Assembly (NCBI GenBank): GCA_028284265.1
Contig: JANQRZ010000013.1
Coordinates: 89,123-153,122, forward strand
Direction: 5' to 3'
Length of the DNA: 64,000 bases
Origin: Rhodothermales bacterium
Lineage (GTDB): Bacteria; Bacteroidota; Rhodothermia; Rhodothermales; JANQRZ01
In this document: positions 53,127-61,055 of the stretch, piece by piece
Layout of the letters: the number at the start of each line of letters is the position of its first letter
Numbering within the stretch: position 1 is the first letter of the stretch
Made by a program: the position numbers and the translations under genes
Notes under the pieces: generated by a model
What the model was told of the DNA's origin: nothing
The model's input: only the letters and a program-made list of their open reading frames with translations
Database searches by the model: none

Positions 53127-54371
53127 TCAGTCGTACAGCAGGTAAGCTCGCCGTGCGCGCTCGAAGGCATCTACCTCGTCCTGCCACGCCGCGATGATGG
53201 CCTCGGGGCGTGCGCCTGCTTCGAGCATCTGCTGGAATCGCCACGTCCCCGCCACCTTGGCGAGCCAGTCGGCGTCGAAGAACTCGGCATCGGGAGGCCG
53301 CTGGTGATAGGTAGCATGTACGAGGTGAATACCTAATTCCACAGGGCGAACGGTCTCCGGATCGGTGATGCTCAGGGACACCCCGCTGATGGCTTCGTTC
53401 TCGAACTTCGGATAGGCGGCGACGCCGGGGATCGAGCGCGGCGTGAAGGCGGTAGGCTCGAACCGGATGCCGGGCAGACCGCGCTGCTTGAGTGTGTCAG
53501 CGAGAGCATGGTCGTCGAGCCACGGTGCGCCGACGAGCAAGAACGGCACGTCAGTCCCTCGCCCTTCACTTACCACCGTCCCCTCGAACAGCGCGATGCC
53601 CGGATAGACGAGCGCCGTCTCGAAGTTCGGGATATTGGGGCTTGTCGGGACGAACGGCAGGCCGGTATCGGGCCAGAGCCTGTCGCGCTGCCAGCCCACC
53701 ATCTCAACGACCCGGAGATCGAGCGCGTCCAGGCCGGGAAGCCAGCCCTCGCCGACGATCATCCGAGCCAGTTCGCCGACCGTCAGGCCATGTTGGACCG
53801 GAATGGGGTAGAGGCCGACGAATGAGTCGTGCTCCGGCTCGCGCACGAACCCGCTCACGCGCCCGCCGAGCGGGTTCGGTCGGTCGAGCACAACAAACGG
53901 AATCCCGGCTTCGGCGGCGGCTTGCATGGCTCGACCCATCGTCGAGATGTAGGTGTAGAACCGCGCGCCGATGTCTTGCATGTCGAAGACGAGCACGTCA
54001 AGGCCATCGAGCGCTTCGGGCGGCGGTTTCTTTGAGGCACCGTAGAGGCTGAAGACCGGTACGCCCGTTGTCGGGTCGATGCTGCTCTCGACCGTTTCGC
54101 CCGCTTCGGCGGTGCCGCGTAGCCCGTGCTCCGGCCCGAAGAGGGCGGCCAGCGTCACGTTCGGTGCAGCGTGGAGCCGGTCGATGAGGTGCCCCGGCCC
54201 GCCGTCTGTCGTGTCCACCATCGCCGTGTGGTTCGTCACGAGGCCGACCTGCATGCCGTCAAGCGCCGCGAAGTTGGAGTCGACGAGCCGCTGCGCGCCC
54301 GTCACAACGCGGGCTGTGTCGGGCGGTGGGGAGCAGGAGGCGAGGGCGAGGAGGAGTACGAGAAGCGGCAT
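53127..54371 (-). CDS. namZ: Exo-beta-N-acetylmuramidase NamZ (DUF1343)
   Basis: The 414 residues begin with a lipoprotein signal (LLALASC, Cys about residue 13). The DUF1343 markers follow: GLVTNHTA (about 43-50), LFGPEHGLRG (about 79-88), VFSLYGASKKPPPEALDGLDVLVFDMQDIGARFYTYI (in outline), and VLDRPNPLGG (about 160-169). It removes terminal MurNAc from peptidoglycan fragments for recycling. It is probably anchored in the envelope. The start is divergent from the aminotransferase. Confidence 0.9.
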   Translation of the reverse strand: MPLLVLLLALASCSPPPDTARVVTGAQRLVDSNFAALDGMQVGLVTNHTAMVDTTDGGPGHLIDRLHAAPNVTLAALFGPEHGLRGTAEAGETVESSIDPTTGVPVFSLYGASKKPPPEALDGLDVLVFDMQDIGARFYTYISTMGRAMQAAAEAGIPFVVLDRPNPLGGRVSGFVREPEHDSFVGLYPIPVQHGLTVGELARMIVGEGWLPGLDALDLRVVEMVGWQRDRLWPDTGLPFVPTSPNIPNFETALVYPGIALFEGTVVSEGRGTDVPFLLVGAPWLDDHALADTLKQRGLPGIRFEPTAFTPRSIPGVAAYPKFENEAISGVSLSITDPETVRPVELGIHLVHATYHQRPPDAEFFDADWLAKVAGTWRFQQMLEAGARPEAIIAAWQDEVDAFERARRAYLLYD

Positions 54372-54442
54372 GGCGCAAAGTACGCAGCCTGTCGTCGCCT
54401 ATATTGCCCACTCACCCCTCGAAACTCGCTACTCGACACTCA

Positions 54443-55630
54443 ATGAAGCCTCTCGCTGCCCGCACCGACGCCCTTCGCCAGAGCGATATCCGCGCCGTCA
54501 CCTTTGCCGTCAACGCGGTCAATGGCATCAACCTCGGCCAGGGCATCTGCGACCTCCCGACGCCGGACCCGATCAAGGACGGCGCGCACGCAGCCATTGA
54601 CGGCGACCAGTCGATCTACACCTCGTATGCCGGGATCGAAAAGCTCCGCGCCGGGATCGCCGAGAAGGCACGGGGCTTCAATAGGCTGCCCGTCGGGAGC
54701 GATGAGGAGGTGGTTGTATCGGTCGGCTCGACGGGGGCGTTTGTGGCGACGTGCCTGACGCTGTTCGAACCGGGCGACGAGTGCCTCGTCTTCGAGCCAT
54801 TCTACGGCTATCACACCGGGCTGCTCAACCTGTTCGGGATCAAGCGCGTCGTCGCCAAGCTCCACGCGCCGGACTGGTCGGTCGACTTCGACGAGGTGGA
54901 AGCGCTCATCACCGAGCGGACGAAGGCCGTACTCGTCTGCACACCATCGAATCCCTGCGGCAAGGTCTGGAGCCGCGCCGAACTGGAGCAGATGCTGGCG
55001 CTGATGGAGAAGCACGACCTCTACGCCATCACCGACGAGATCTACGAGTACATGACCTACGATGGGCGCGAGCACGTCTCGCTCGGCTCGCTGTCCGGTG
55101 CCTACGAGCGGACGCTCACGCTCTCGGGCTTCTCGAAGACCTACAACATGACCGGGTGGCGGCTTGGCTATGCGGTCGGGCCGGAGCGGATTACTGGACG
55201 GATGGGTCTCATCAACGACCTCATCTTCATCTGTGCCCCGTCGCCGCTTCAGCACGGCGTGGCCGAAGCCTTTGCGATGGATCGGGAGGCCTACTTCGCC
55301 GAGATGCAGGCGGCCTATGCGGCCAAGCGGATGCTCATGTGCGAGACGTTGGAGCGCTGCGGTTTCACGTTCCACTGGCCCGACGGGGCCTACTACGTGC
55401 TCGCCAACTTCGAGAAGCTGGCGCAACAGCGATCCGGTTTCGAGGACGACCGGGCGGCGTGCGACACGCTCATCCGCGAGGCGGGCGTCGCTGCGGTCCC
55501 TGGCAACTCCTTCTTCGCCGATCCGGAAGACGGGCGCTATGTACTGCGGTTCTGCTACGCGAAGAAGATGCCGGTCCTCGAAGAAGCCTGCCGCAACCTG
55601 CTCCGTGCCTTCGAGCAGGTTGCGGCGTGA
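54443..55630 (+). CDS. PLP-dependent class I aminotransferase
   Basis: The 395 residues start from ATG 54443. The markers are GINLGQGICDLPTPDPIKDGA, SIYTSYAGIEKLRAGIAEK, CTPSNPCGKVW, ITDEIYEYMTYDG, the PLP lysine in LSGFSKTYNMTGWRLGY, and the terminal Arg in YVLRFCYAKK. It belongs to the methionine/kynurenine/aspartate aminotransferase subgroup; the exact substrate is not clear. Divergent from namZ. Confidence 0.88.
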   Translation: MKPLAARTDALRQSDIRAVTFAVNAVNGINLGQGICDLPTPDPIKDGAHAAIDGDQSIYTSYAGIEKLRAGIAEKARGFNRLPVGSDEEVVVSVGSTGAFVATCLTLFEPGDECLVFEPFYGYHTGLLNLFGIKRVVAKLHAPDWSVDFDEVEALITERTKAVLVCTPSNPCGKVWSRAELEQMLALMEKHDLYAITDEIYEYMTYDGREHVSLGSLSGAYERTLTLSGFSKTYNMTGWRLGYAVGPERITGRMGLINDLIFICAPSPLQHGVAEAFAMDREAYFAEMQAAYAAKRMLMCETLERCGFTFHWPDGAYYVLANFEKLAQQRSGFEDDRAACDTLIREAGVAAVPGNSFFADPEDGRYVLRFCYAKKMPVLEEACRNLLRAFEQVAA

Positions 55631-55640
55631 TAACGCTCGA

Positions 55641-56948
55641 CTAGCGCAGCACGGTGATCCGGCGGACAATATTGTGCTCCGGCGTGGCGAGGCGCACGAC
55701 ATACAGGCCCGGTGCCAGTTCTTGCGTGTTGACCGTCGCGTTGTGAGCACCGGCCGCATGGACCCTGTCTCGGAGGAGTGCCACCTCGCGTCCAAGAATA
55801 TCATATAGCGTGAGGCGGGCGGGGCCTGCTTGCTCTAGGTCGTAGCTCAGCCTGAGCACGCCGGTCGTCGGGTTCGGGTACGGCGCGGCAAGGCGAAGCG
55901 GCACGTTCGGTGTCACACCTTCGGTAGCAAGGGTCGTCGCATACTGGTAACGATAGATGCCCGTCTGATCATTGTTACAGGTGGCAACAGCGACGACGTG
56001 AGCGTCCGTCATCGTAGGCACGGAAAAACAAGCACCGTTGAATGTATTCGTCGGGAAGCCAGCGATGATATCTGTGGCAGTCTCACCGTCGTCCTCGCTC
56101 AAGTAGAGGCTCTGGTCGAACGGGTTCGGGTTGCTGAGAACCCACGGCGTGCCGTCGGCTGCGGGGTAGGCGCGGGCAAACGTGAGGTTGATGTTGTCGA
56201 TTCCGTCATCATCGAAGGTCGGCTGGGCAGTCCAGGTGGTTCCATCATCCGCAGAGGACCAGATGGCTTGATTGCTCAGCTTGACGTAGGCCATCGTGCC
56301 GTCGCGCCACAGCCCCGAGACGCGGTCCGAGGCACCGTCGCCATCCACCAGCACCTCGGCCCAAGTCGCACCGTCATCGGTTGATCGGAAGAGAAGGCCA
56401 TTGGCATCGTGGGCCAGTACATTCGCACCGATGCCAACGATGCGCGTGATACTCGTCGGACTGCCATTGAGGTTTTGCCACGTTGCGCCGTCATCGGTGG
56501 AGCGGGCGACGACGTTGGCTGTCCCTGCGAAGAAGGTCGTACCGCGTTTGCCGACCGTGTTGGGGCTGCCCACGCCGGGAGCGAAGGTTTCGGTCCAAGT
56601 GGTACCGCCGTCATCGGAGTGCGTGAACAGCGCCTCCGACCCATCGCCGGGAAGCGCACCGAGGTAGAGTCGTCCGTCAACGTGCTCGAAGAAGTTGGAG
56701 GCGAGGCTGTAGTCGGGGAAGTTGGCGAGTTCGGTCCACGTCGTGCCGTCATTGGTCGAGCGGTACAGGTCGAAACCAAAGGGGGCCGTGTTGAAGAAAA
56801 TCGCGCCGTAGAGTGCTGCTCCGTCGTAGGCCGCGAAGGCGGGTACGTACGGGTCTTGCAATCCTATGTTGGTGTCGATCCGTTCCCACTGTGCGTGGGC
56901 GGCCGGGATGAAGACAAGAATGGCGAGCAGAGTAGCGATACGTTGCAT
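55641..56948 (-). CDS. Secreted sialidase-like (BNR/Asp-box) repeat protein, T9SS cargo
   Basis: The 435 residues have a signal peptide (about 1-19, ending AAHA). The mature part is a beta-propeller of the sialidase/photosystem-stability-factor kind, with repeated Asp boxes (STNDGTTWTEL, SDDGGTTWTET, STDDGATWQNL, STDDGATWAEV, SADDGTTWTAQ). The T9SS sorting domain is at the end (PYPNPTTG, LYDILGREVALL, YVVRLAT, ITVLR). No sialidase catalytic Arg triad was recognised, so it is probably not an active sialidase. Convergent with the aminotransferase. Confidence 0.87.
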   Translation of the reverse strand: MQRIATLLAILVFIPAAHAQWERIDTNIGLQDPYVPAFAAYDGAALYGAIFFNTAPFGFDLYRSTNDGTTWTELANFPDYSLASNFFEHVDGRLYLGALPGDGSEALFTHSDDGGTTWTETFAPGVGSPNTVGKRGTTFFAGTANVVARSTDDGATWQNLNGSPTSITRIVGIGANVLAHDANGLLFRSTDDGATWAEVLVDGDGASDRVSGLWRDGTMAYVKLSNQAIWSSADDGTTWTAQPTFDDDGIDNINLTFARAYPAADGTPWVLSNPNPFDQSLYLSEDDGETATDIIAGFPTNTFNGACFSVPTMTDAHVVAVATCNNDQTGIYRYQYATTLATEGVTPNVPLRLAAPYPNPTTGVLRLSYDLEQAGPARLTLYDILGREVALLRDRVHAAGAHNATVNTQELAPGLYVVRLATPEHNIVRRITVLR

Positions 56949-57083
56949 ATCAGAAGAGGCTGGTCGGGTTAGGGTGCGTCGTGTATATCGTCAGAAAGAC
57001 GCAAATCGTAACCCTCCACGACCACGCGACTTGATCTATCCAATCAGAGCCGCGATGAGACCTGAGCGGGCTAAACCCAAAGC

Positions 57084-57111
57084 GGGCTGCACCGACAGTC
57101 CGGTGCAGCCC
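57084..57111 (-). terminator. Terminator after ndk
   Basis: An 11-bp perfect stem GGGCTGCACCG / CGGTGCAGCCC has a six-base loop. On the minus strand it is 25 bp past the ndk stop and is followed by GCTTTGGGTTT. The other strand has CTCGTTTTC, so it may work both ways. Confidence 0.75.
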
Positions 57112-57135
57112 ACTCTCGTTTTCTGACAACGTCGC

Positions 57136-57558
57136 TTACGAGTTGGCGACGATGACGTGCTCGGGGAAGAAGTAGTTGCTCTCTAGCTTGCCGTTCTCCG
57201 TCGAGTCGGAGCCGTGGACGGCGTTCTCGCCCATCGACGTGGCGAACTGCTTGCGGATGGTGCCCTCAGCGGCGTCGGCGGGGTTGGTCGCGCCGATGAC
57301 CTCGCGCCACTTGGCGACGGCGTCAGCGCGTTCGAGGACGAGGGGAATGCAGGGGCCGCTCGACATGAAGGTGGTCAGTTCGCCGAAGAAGGGGCGCTCG
57401 CGGTGGACGGCGTAGAAACCTTCCGCTTCCGTCTTCGAGAGGGTGACGAGCTTCATCGCGCGGACGGCGAAGCCTTCGCTGAGGATGCGGTCGAGGATTT
57501 TGCCGCTGTGGCCGTTCTGGACGGCGTCGGGCTTGATGATGGCGAGGGTACGTTCCAT
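57136..57558 (-). CDS. ndk: Nucleoside diphosphate kinase
   Basis: The 140 residues match the family length. It transfers phosphate from ATP to other nucleoside diphosphates through a phospho-histidine. Seen: TLAIIKPDAVQ at the start, the AMKLVTLSK...FYAVHRERPFF region, GPCIPLVLE, GATNPADAAEGTIRKQFA, and the active-site His in ENAVHGSDS (about 115). Cytoplasmic. Confidence 0.96.
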   Translation of the reverse strand: MERTLAIIKPDAVQNGHSGKILDRILSEGFAVRAMKLVTLSKTEAEGFYAVHRERPFFGELTTFMSSGPCIPLVLERADAVAKWREVIGATNPADAAEGTIRKQFATSMGENAVHGSDSTENGKLESNYFFPEHVIVANS

Positions 57559-57640
57559 AGTGGAGTCGAGAGTGTAGGGTCGGGATTGAGTGTCAATACC
57601 AATATCCCGGTGTTACAGACTCAGAGACCGCGAAGAGTTG

Positions 57641-58024
57641 CTAAAAGCCGCCTGCACCGAGCGCAGGAGGCGGGCACTGTCCGTAGTAGGTCGCCTGCGC
57701 TTCGGCGAGCGAGAGGCTGTGTTGCACCACCTCGAACTGCTCGCTGCCTTCGAGGTCGTTCGTGCCGAAGGGGACGACGCCGAGCGCGAGGCCGCCGCGC
57801 TGGAGGTTGCCAACGAGCAGGTCGCCCCGCCGAGGCGTGTAGTCGCCGCTCGGCTGGAGGACGGCATAGCCCGCGCCGGGCGTCTTGGCGATGAGGTATG
57901 GGCAGTCGGGCCGGGTCACGAACACGGCATGCGCTGACTCGGTCACGCTCTCCGCATTAAAACACCCGGCCACTAGGAACACAGCGAGTAAGACGAGGAA
58001 GCGAACCGTTCTCTCATTCGACAT
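57641..58024 (-). CDS. Small lipoprotein of unknown function
   Basis: The 127 residues start from ATG 58024; the longer frame upstream would overlap lipA. Lipoprotein signal FLVLLAVFLVAGC (Cys about 20). The mature part has TRPDCPYLIAKTPGAGYAVL, a short GDLLVGNL beta segment and a Cys near the end. No family is recognised. It is 16 bp after lipA and probably in its transcript. Confidence 0.65.
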   Translation of the reverse strand: MSNERTVRFLVLLAVFLVAGCFNAESVTESAHAVFVTRPDCPYLIAKTPGAGYAVLQPSGDYTPRRGDLLVGNLQRGGLALGVVPFGTNDLEGSEQFEVVQHSLSLAEAQATYYGQCPPPALGAGGF

Positions 58025-58040
58025 GCGCCCCTCGTCCTTC

Positions 58041-59021
58041 CTAAACGTGTCGCTCGGCGTGGTAGGACGAGCGCACGAGCGGGCCACTCTCGACGTGGTC
58101 AAGGCCGAGCGCCTCGCCCTGCTCTTTGTACCACCGGAACGTGTCCGGGTGGACGAACTCCTCAACGGGCAGATGCATCCGCGTCGGCTGGAGGTACTGC
58201 CCGATGGTCATGACGTCGAGGCCGATGCCGACGAAGTCTTCCATCAGCGTGAGCACCTCGTCTTTGGTTTCTCCCAGCCCGACCATGATGCCGCTCTTGG
58301 TGCGGAGGTCAAAGTCCTTGGCGCGCTTCAGCACGTCGAGCGAGCGCTGGTAGTCGGCCTGCGGGCGGACGCGGCGGTAGAGGCGCGGGACGGTCTCGAC
58401 GTTGTGGTTGAAGAGGTCAGGCCGTGCGTTGAGGACGATGTCGGCCCCGCCTTCCATGATGCCGCGGAAGTCGGGGACGAGCACCTCGACGGTGCAGCCC
58501 GGAACCTCTTCGCGGAGCAGGCGGATCGTCTCGGCGAAGATCGGCGCGCCGCCGTCCTTCCGCTCGTCGCGGTTGACGCTGGTCACGACGACGTGCTGAA
58601 TCCCCATCAGCTTCGCGGCCTCGGCGACGCGGCGCGGCTCGTCGTAGTCGAGGTCAGCGGTCGGGCGGCCCGTCTTGACCGCGCAGAAGCTGCAGGAGCG
58701 GGTGCAAACATCGCCGAGGATCATGAACGTCGCGGTCCCGGCGGTCCAGCACTCGCCCATGTTGGGGCAGCGGGCGCTCTGGCAGACCGTGTGCAGGTTG
58801 TGCGTCTCAATGATCTCGGAGACGCGGCGGAACGTCTCGCCGTAAGGGAGCTTGACGCGGAGCCACTCGGGCCGCTGACCGGGCCGGTTGGCCTGCAACG
58901 GCTTCTCGACGACGGGCAACTCGAAGAAGCCGTCGCTGGCTCCGTCGCCGCCGGGCGCAGCGGTTTTGAGAGACACCTCGCCGGGGCGGCGCGGGGTGGA
59001 TGCGTTCGGAGTATCGGCCAT
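58041..59021 (-). CDS. lipA: Lipoyl synthase LipA
   Basis: Radical-SAM enzyme that inserts two sulfurs into octanoyl groups on lipoyl domains. The 326 residues carry the auxiliary cluster [12 protein letters not shown] (about 79-90) and the radical-[11 protein letters not shown] (about 111-118). The LipA-specific [28 protein letters not shown] and SGIMVGLGE motifs are in order. The N-terminal 40 residues are a polar extension. Divergent from the lysine aminotransferase gene. Confidence 0.95.
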   Translation of the reverse strand: MADTPNASTPRRPGEVSLKTAAPGGDGASDGFFELPVVEKPLQANRPGQRPEWLRVKLPYGETFRRVSEIIETHNLHTVCQSARCPNMGECWTAGTATFMILGDVCTRSCSFCAVKTGRPTADLDYDEPRRVAEAAKLMGIQHVVVTSVNRDERKDGGAPIFAETIRLLREEVPGCTVEVLVPDFRGIMEGGADIVLNARPDLFNHNVETVPRLYRRVRPQADYQRSLDVLKRAKDFDLRTKSGIMVGLGETKDEVLTLMEDFVGIGLDVMTIGQYLQPTRMHLPVEEFVHPDTFRWYKEQGEALGLDHVESGPLVRSSYHAERHV

Positions 59022-59140
59022 TAAATTGGTGCGTTGGAGCGGTGCCGCAAGGTACGACGGAAGCGGAGCCAGCCGACCTTCAGCGCAGCGGGCAGCCTCG
59101 AACCCGGTGGTGCTTCACGAGGTTTCCTTCGCCGCGCCGC

Positions 59141-59170
59141 TTGGGCTGCGCCGGGGCGCGGTGCTATACT
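59141..59170 (+). promoter_or_regulatory. Probable promoter of the lysine aminotransferase gene
   Basis: TTGGGC (59141-59146) and TATACT (59165-59170) are 18 bp apart, 47 bp before the ATG at 59218. Sigma-70-like match in the divergent lipA-lat gap. Confidence 0.45.
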
Positions 59171-59217
59171 CCGCAGGCTGTACCCGAACGACCTTCCCAC
59201 GCTCGACCGATACGTGC

Positions 59218-60552
59218 ATGATTACCGACGTTCAGAAACACCTTCCCGCTGCTGCTGATACCCGCGACATCATCGACCGCCATCTCCTAGCCGATGGCTT
59301 CGAGATGGTGCTTGATATGGAGAAGAGCCAAGGCGTGCTTCTCCACGACGCACTCACGGGGCGCGACTACGTGGACTTCTTTACGTTCTTCGCGTCCAAC
59401 CCGCTCGGGATGAACCACCCGAAGCTGCGGGGCGATACGAGCTTCATCGAGCGGCTCCTCGATGCAGCGATCAACAAGGTGTCGAACTCCGACGTGTACA
59501 CGCGCCACTTCGCCCGTTTCGTCGAGACCTTCGAGCGGGTGGGCATCCCGGACGAGTTGCCGCACGCATTCTTCGTCTCGGGTGGGGCGTTGGCCGTTGA
59601 GAACGCGCTCAAAACGGCGTTCGACTGGAAGGTGCGCAAGAACTTCCGCAAGGGCTACCGCTCCGAGCGCGGCCACAAGGTGATGCACTTCGAGCAGGCC
59701 TTCCACGGGCGCTCCGGCTACACGATGAGCCTCACCAACACCGACCCGACGAAGGTCGCGCTCTTCCCGAAATTCGACTGGCCGCGCGTGCTCAACCCGA
59801 AGATGAACGGGCCGGAGTACGCCGCCGACATCGAGCAGCGCGAGGCCCTCGCCATTCGTCAGGCGAAGACCTACTTCCATCACCACCAAGACGATATCGC
59901 CTGCATCATTCTGGAGCCGATCCAGGGGGAGGGCGGTGACAACCACTTCCGCCCGACGTTCCTGAAACAACTCCGCGACCTCGCCGATGAGAACGAGGCG
60001 CTCCTCATCTTCGACGAAGTCCAAACGGGCGTCGGTCTGACCGGTACGTTTTGGGCATGGCAGGGGCTGGGTGTCACGCCGGACGTGCTCGCCTTCGGTA
60101 AAAAGGCGCAGGTCTGCGGCATCCTCGCCGGGCCGCGCATCGAGGAGGTGGACGACAACGTCTTCTCCAAGTCCAGCCGCATCAACTCGACGTGGGGCGG
60201 CAACATCGTGGACATGGTGCGCTTCGACCGGATTCTGGAGGTGATCGAAGAGGATAACCTCGTCGAGAACGCTGCCACGATGGGGGCCTATCTGAAAGAG
60301 CGCCTCGACGGGTTCGCCGAGCGCTACGATGCGGTCACGAACCCACGCGGGCAGGGCCTCTTCTGCGCCTTCGACCTCACGACGCCCGGTATCCGCGATC
60401 TTGTCCGGAAGAAGTGCTACGAGCACGGTCTCGTGATTCTCGGCTGCGGCGAGCGGGCCATCCGCTTCCGCCCGGCGCTCTCGGTCTCGAAGGACGACCT
60501 CGACCAAGGTCTTGCGCTGCTCGACCGTGCCCTCGCCGACGTAGTTGGTTAG
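59218..60552 (+). CDS. lat: L-lysine 6-aminotransferase
   Basis: The 444 residues start from ATG 59218. It is a class III PLP enzyme that removes the epsilon-amino group of lysine. Seen: DYVDFFTFFASNPLGMNHP, FFVSGGALAVENALKTAFDWKVR, HFEQAFHGRSGYTMSLTNTDP, ILEPIQGEGGDNHFR, LIFDEVQTGVGLTGTFWAWQ, the PLP lysine in LAFGKKAQVCGI, and INSTWGGNIVDMVR. The VENALKTAFDW and TWGGN details fit lysine 6-transaminase rather than ornithine transaminase. The cupin gene is 2 bp downstream. Confidence 0.92.
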   Translation: MITDVQKHLPAAADTRDIIDRHLLADGFEMVLDMEKSQGVLLHDALTGRDYVDFFTFFASNPLGMNHPKLRGDTSFIERLLDAAINKVSNSDVYTRHFARFVETFERVGIPDELPHAFFVSGGALAVENALKTAFDWKVRKNFRKGYRSERGHKVMHFEQAFHGRSGYTMSLTNTDPTKVALFPKFDWPRVLNPKMNGPEYAADIEQREALAIRQAKTYFHHHQDDIACIILEPIQGEGGDNHFRPTFLKQLRDLADENEALLIFDEVQTGVGLTGTFWAWQGLGVTPDVLAFGKKAQVCGILAGPRIEEVDDNVFSKSSRINSTWGGNIVDMVRFDRILEVIEEDNLVENAATMGAYLKERLDGFAERYDAVTNPRGQGLFCAFDLTTPGIRDLVRKKCYEHGLVILGCGERAIRFRPALSVSKDDLDQGLALLDRALADVVG

Positions 60553-60554
60553 CG

Positions 60555-60917
60555 ATGGCAGTTCGTCACATCACGACCCCGACGCGGATTCCCGTTCCGG
60601 GCGACAAACTGATTGAAGAGCACGTCGGGCGTGTCAACACCGGCACGGCGAGTCTGAGCGTGGCGCACATGGTCGCGCCGCCGGGCTGGGACGAACCGTT
60701 CCAGACACCGGACTTCGACGAGGTGACCATCGTGCTGCGCGGGACGATGCGCGTCGAGCACGCCGGTGGCGTAGCGGACGTGCGGGCAGGGGAGACGGTG
60801 CTCTGCGAGGCGGGCGACCGCATCCGCTACTCGAACCCAGGCATGGACGAATGCGAATACTGGGCAGTGTGCGCGCCCGCGTTCAGCCTGGAGACGGTGC
60901 ATCGGGAAGAGGCGTAG
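60555..60917 (+). CDS. Small cupin-domain protein
   Basis: The 120 residues are a single cupin barrel with the metal-binding pattern GWDEPFQTPDFDEVTIVLRG and a later PGMDECEYWAV; one usual His is replaced. It starts 2 bp after lat and shares its transcript, so it may act on the same metabolite or bind a related ligand. A strong terminator follows. Confidence 0.82.
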   Translation: MAVRHITTPTRIPVPGDKLIEEHVGRVNTGTASLSVAHMVAPPGWDEPFQTPDFDEVTIVLRGTMRVEHAGGVADVRAGETVLCEAGDRIRYSNPGMDECEYWAVCAPAFSLETVHREEA

Positions 60918-60935
60918 TACGGAAGAGGTTCTGCA

Positions 60936-60980
60936 GCGCCGGTCGGTGGAAAGGGTTCTGCCGACCGGCGCAGTTTTTTT
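60936..60980 (+). terminator. Rho-independent terminator after the lat-cupin unit
   Basis: The 11-bp perfect stem GCGCCGGTCGG / CCGACCGGCGC with a 14-base loop is followed by AGTTTTTTT. Strong. Confidence 0.85.
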
Positions 60981-61055
60981 GCGTGGCGGTGAGGGGATGA
61001 ATGCGGCGATAGCGATAGGAGGTAGTGCGCTCTTATCACTCAACCCCAATCTGTC

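Noticed and set aside
55641..56948. Active sialidase
   Set aside because: Asp boxes are present, but the catalytic Arg triad and Tyr/Glu were not found. Beta-propeller binding protein is more likely.
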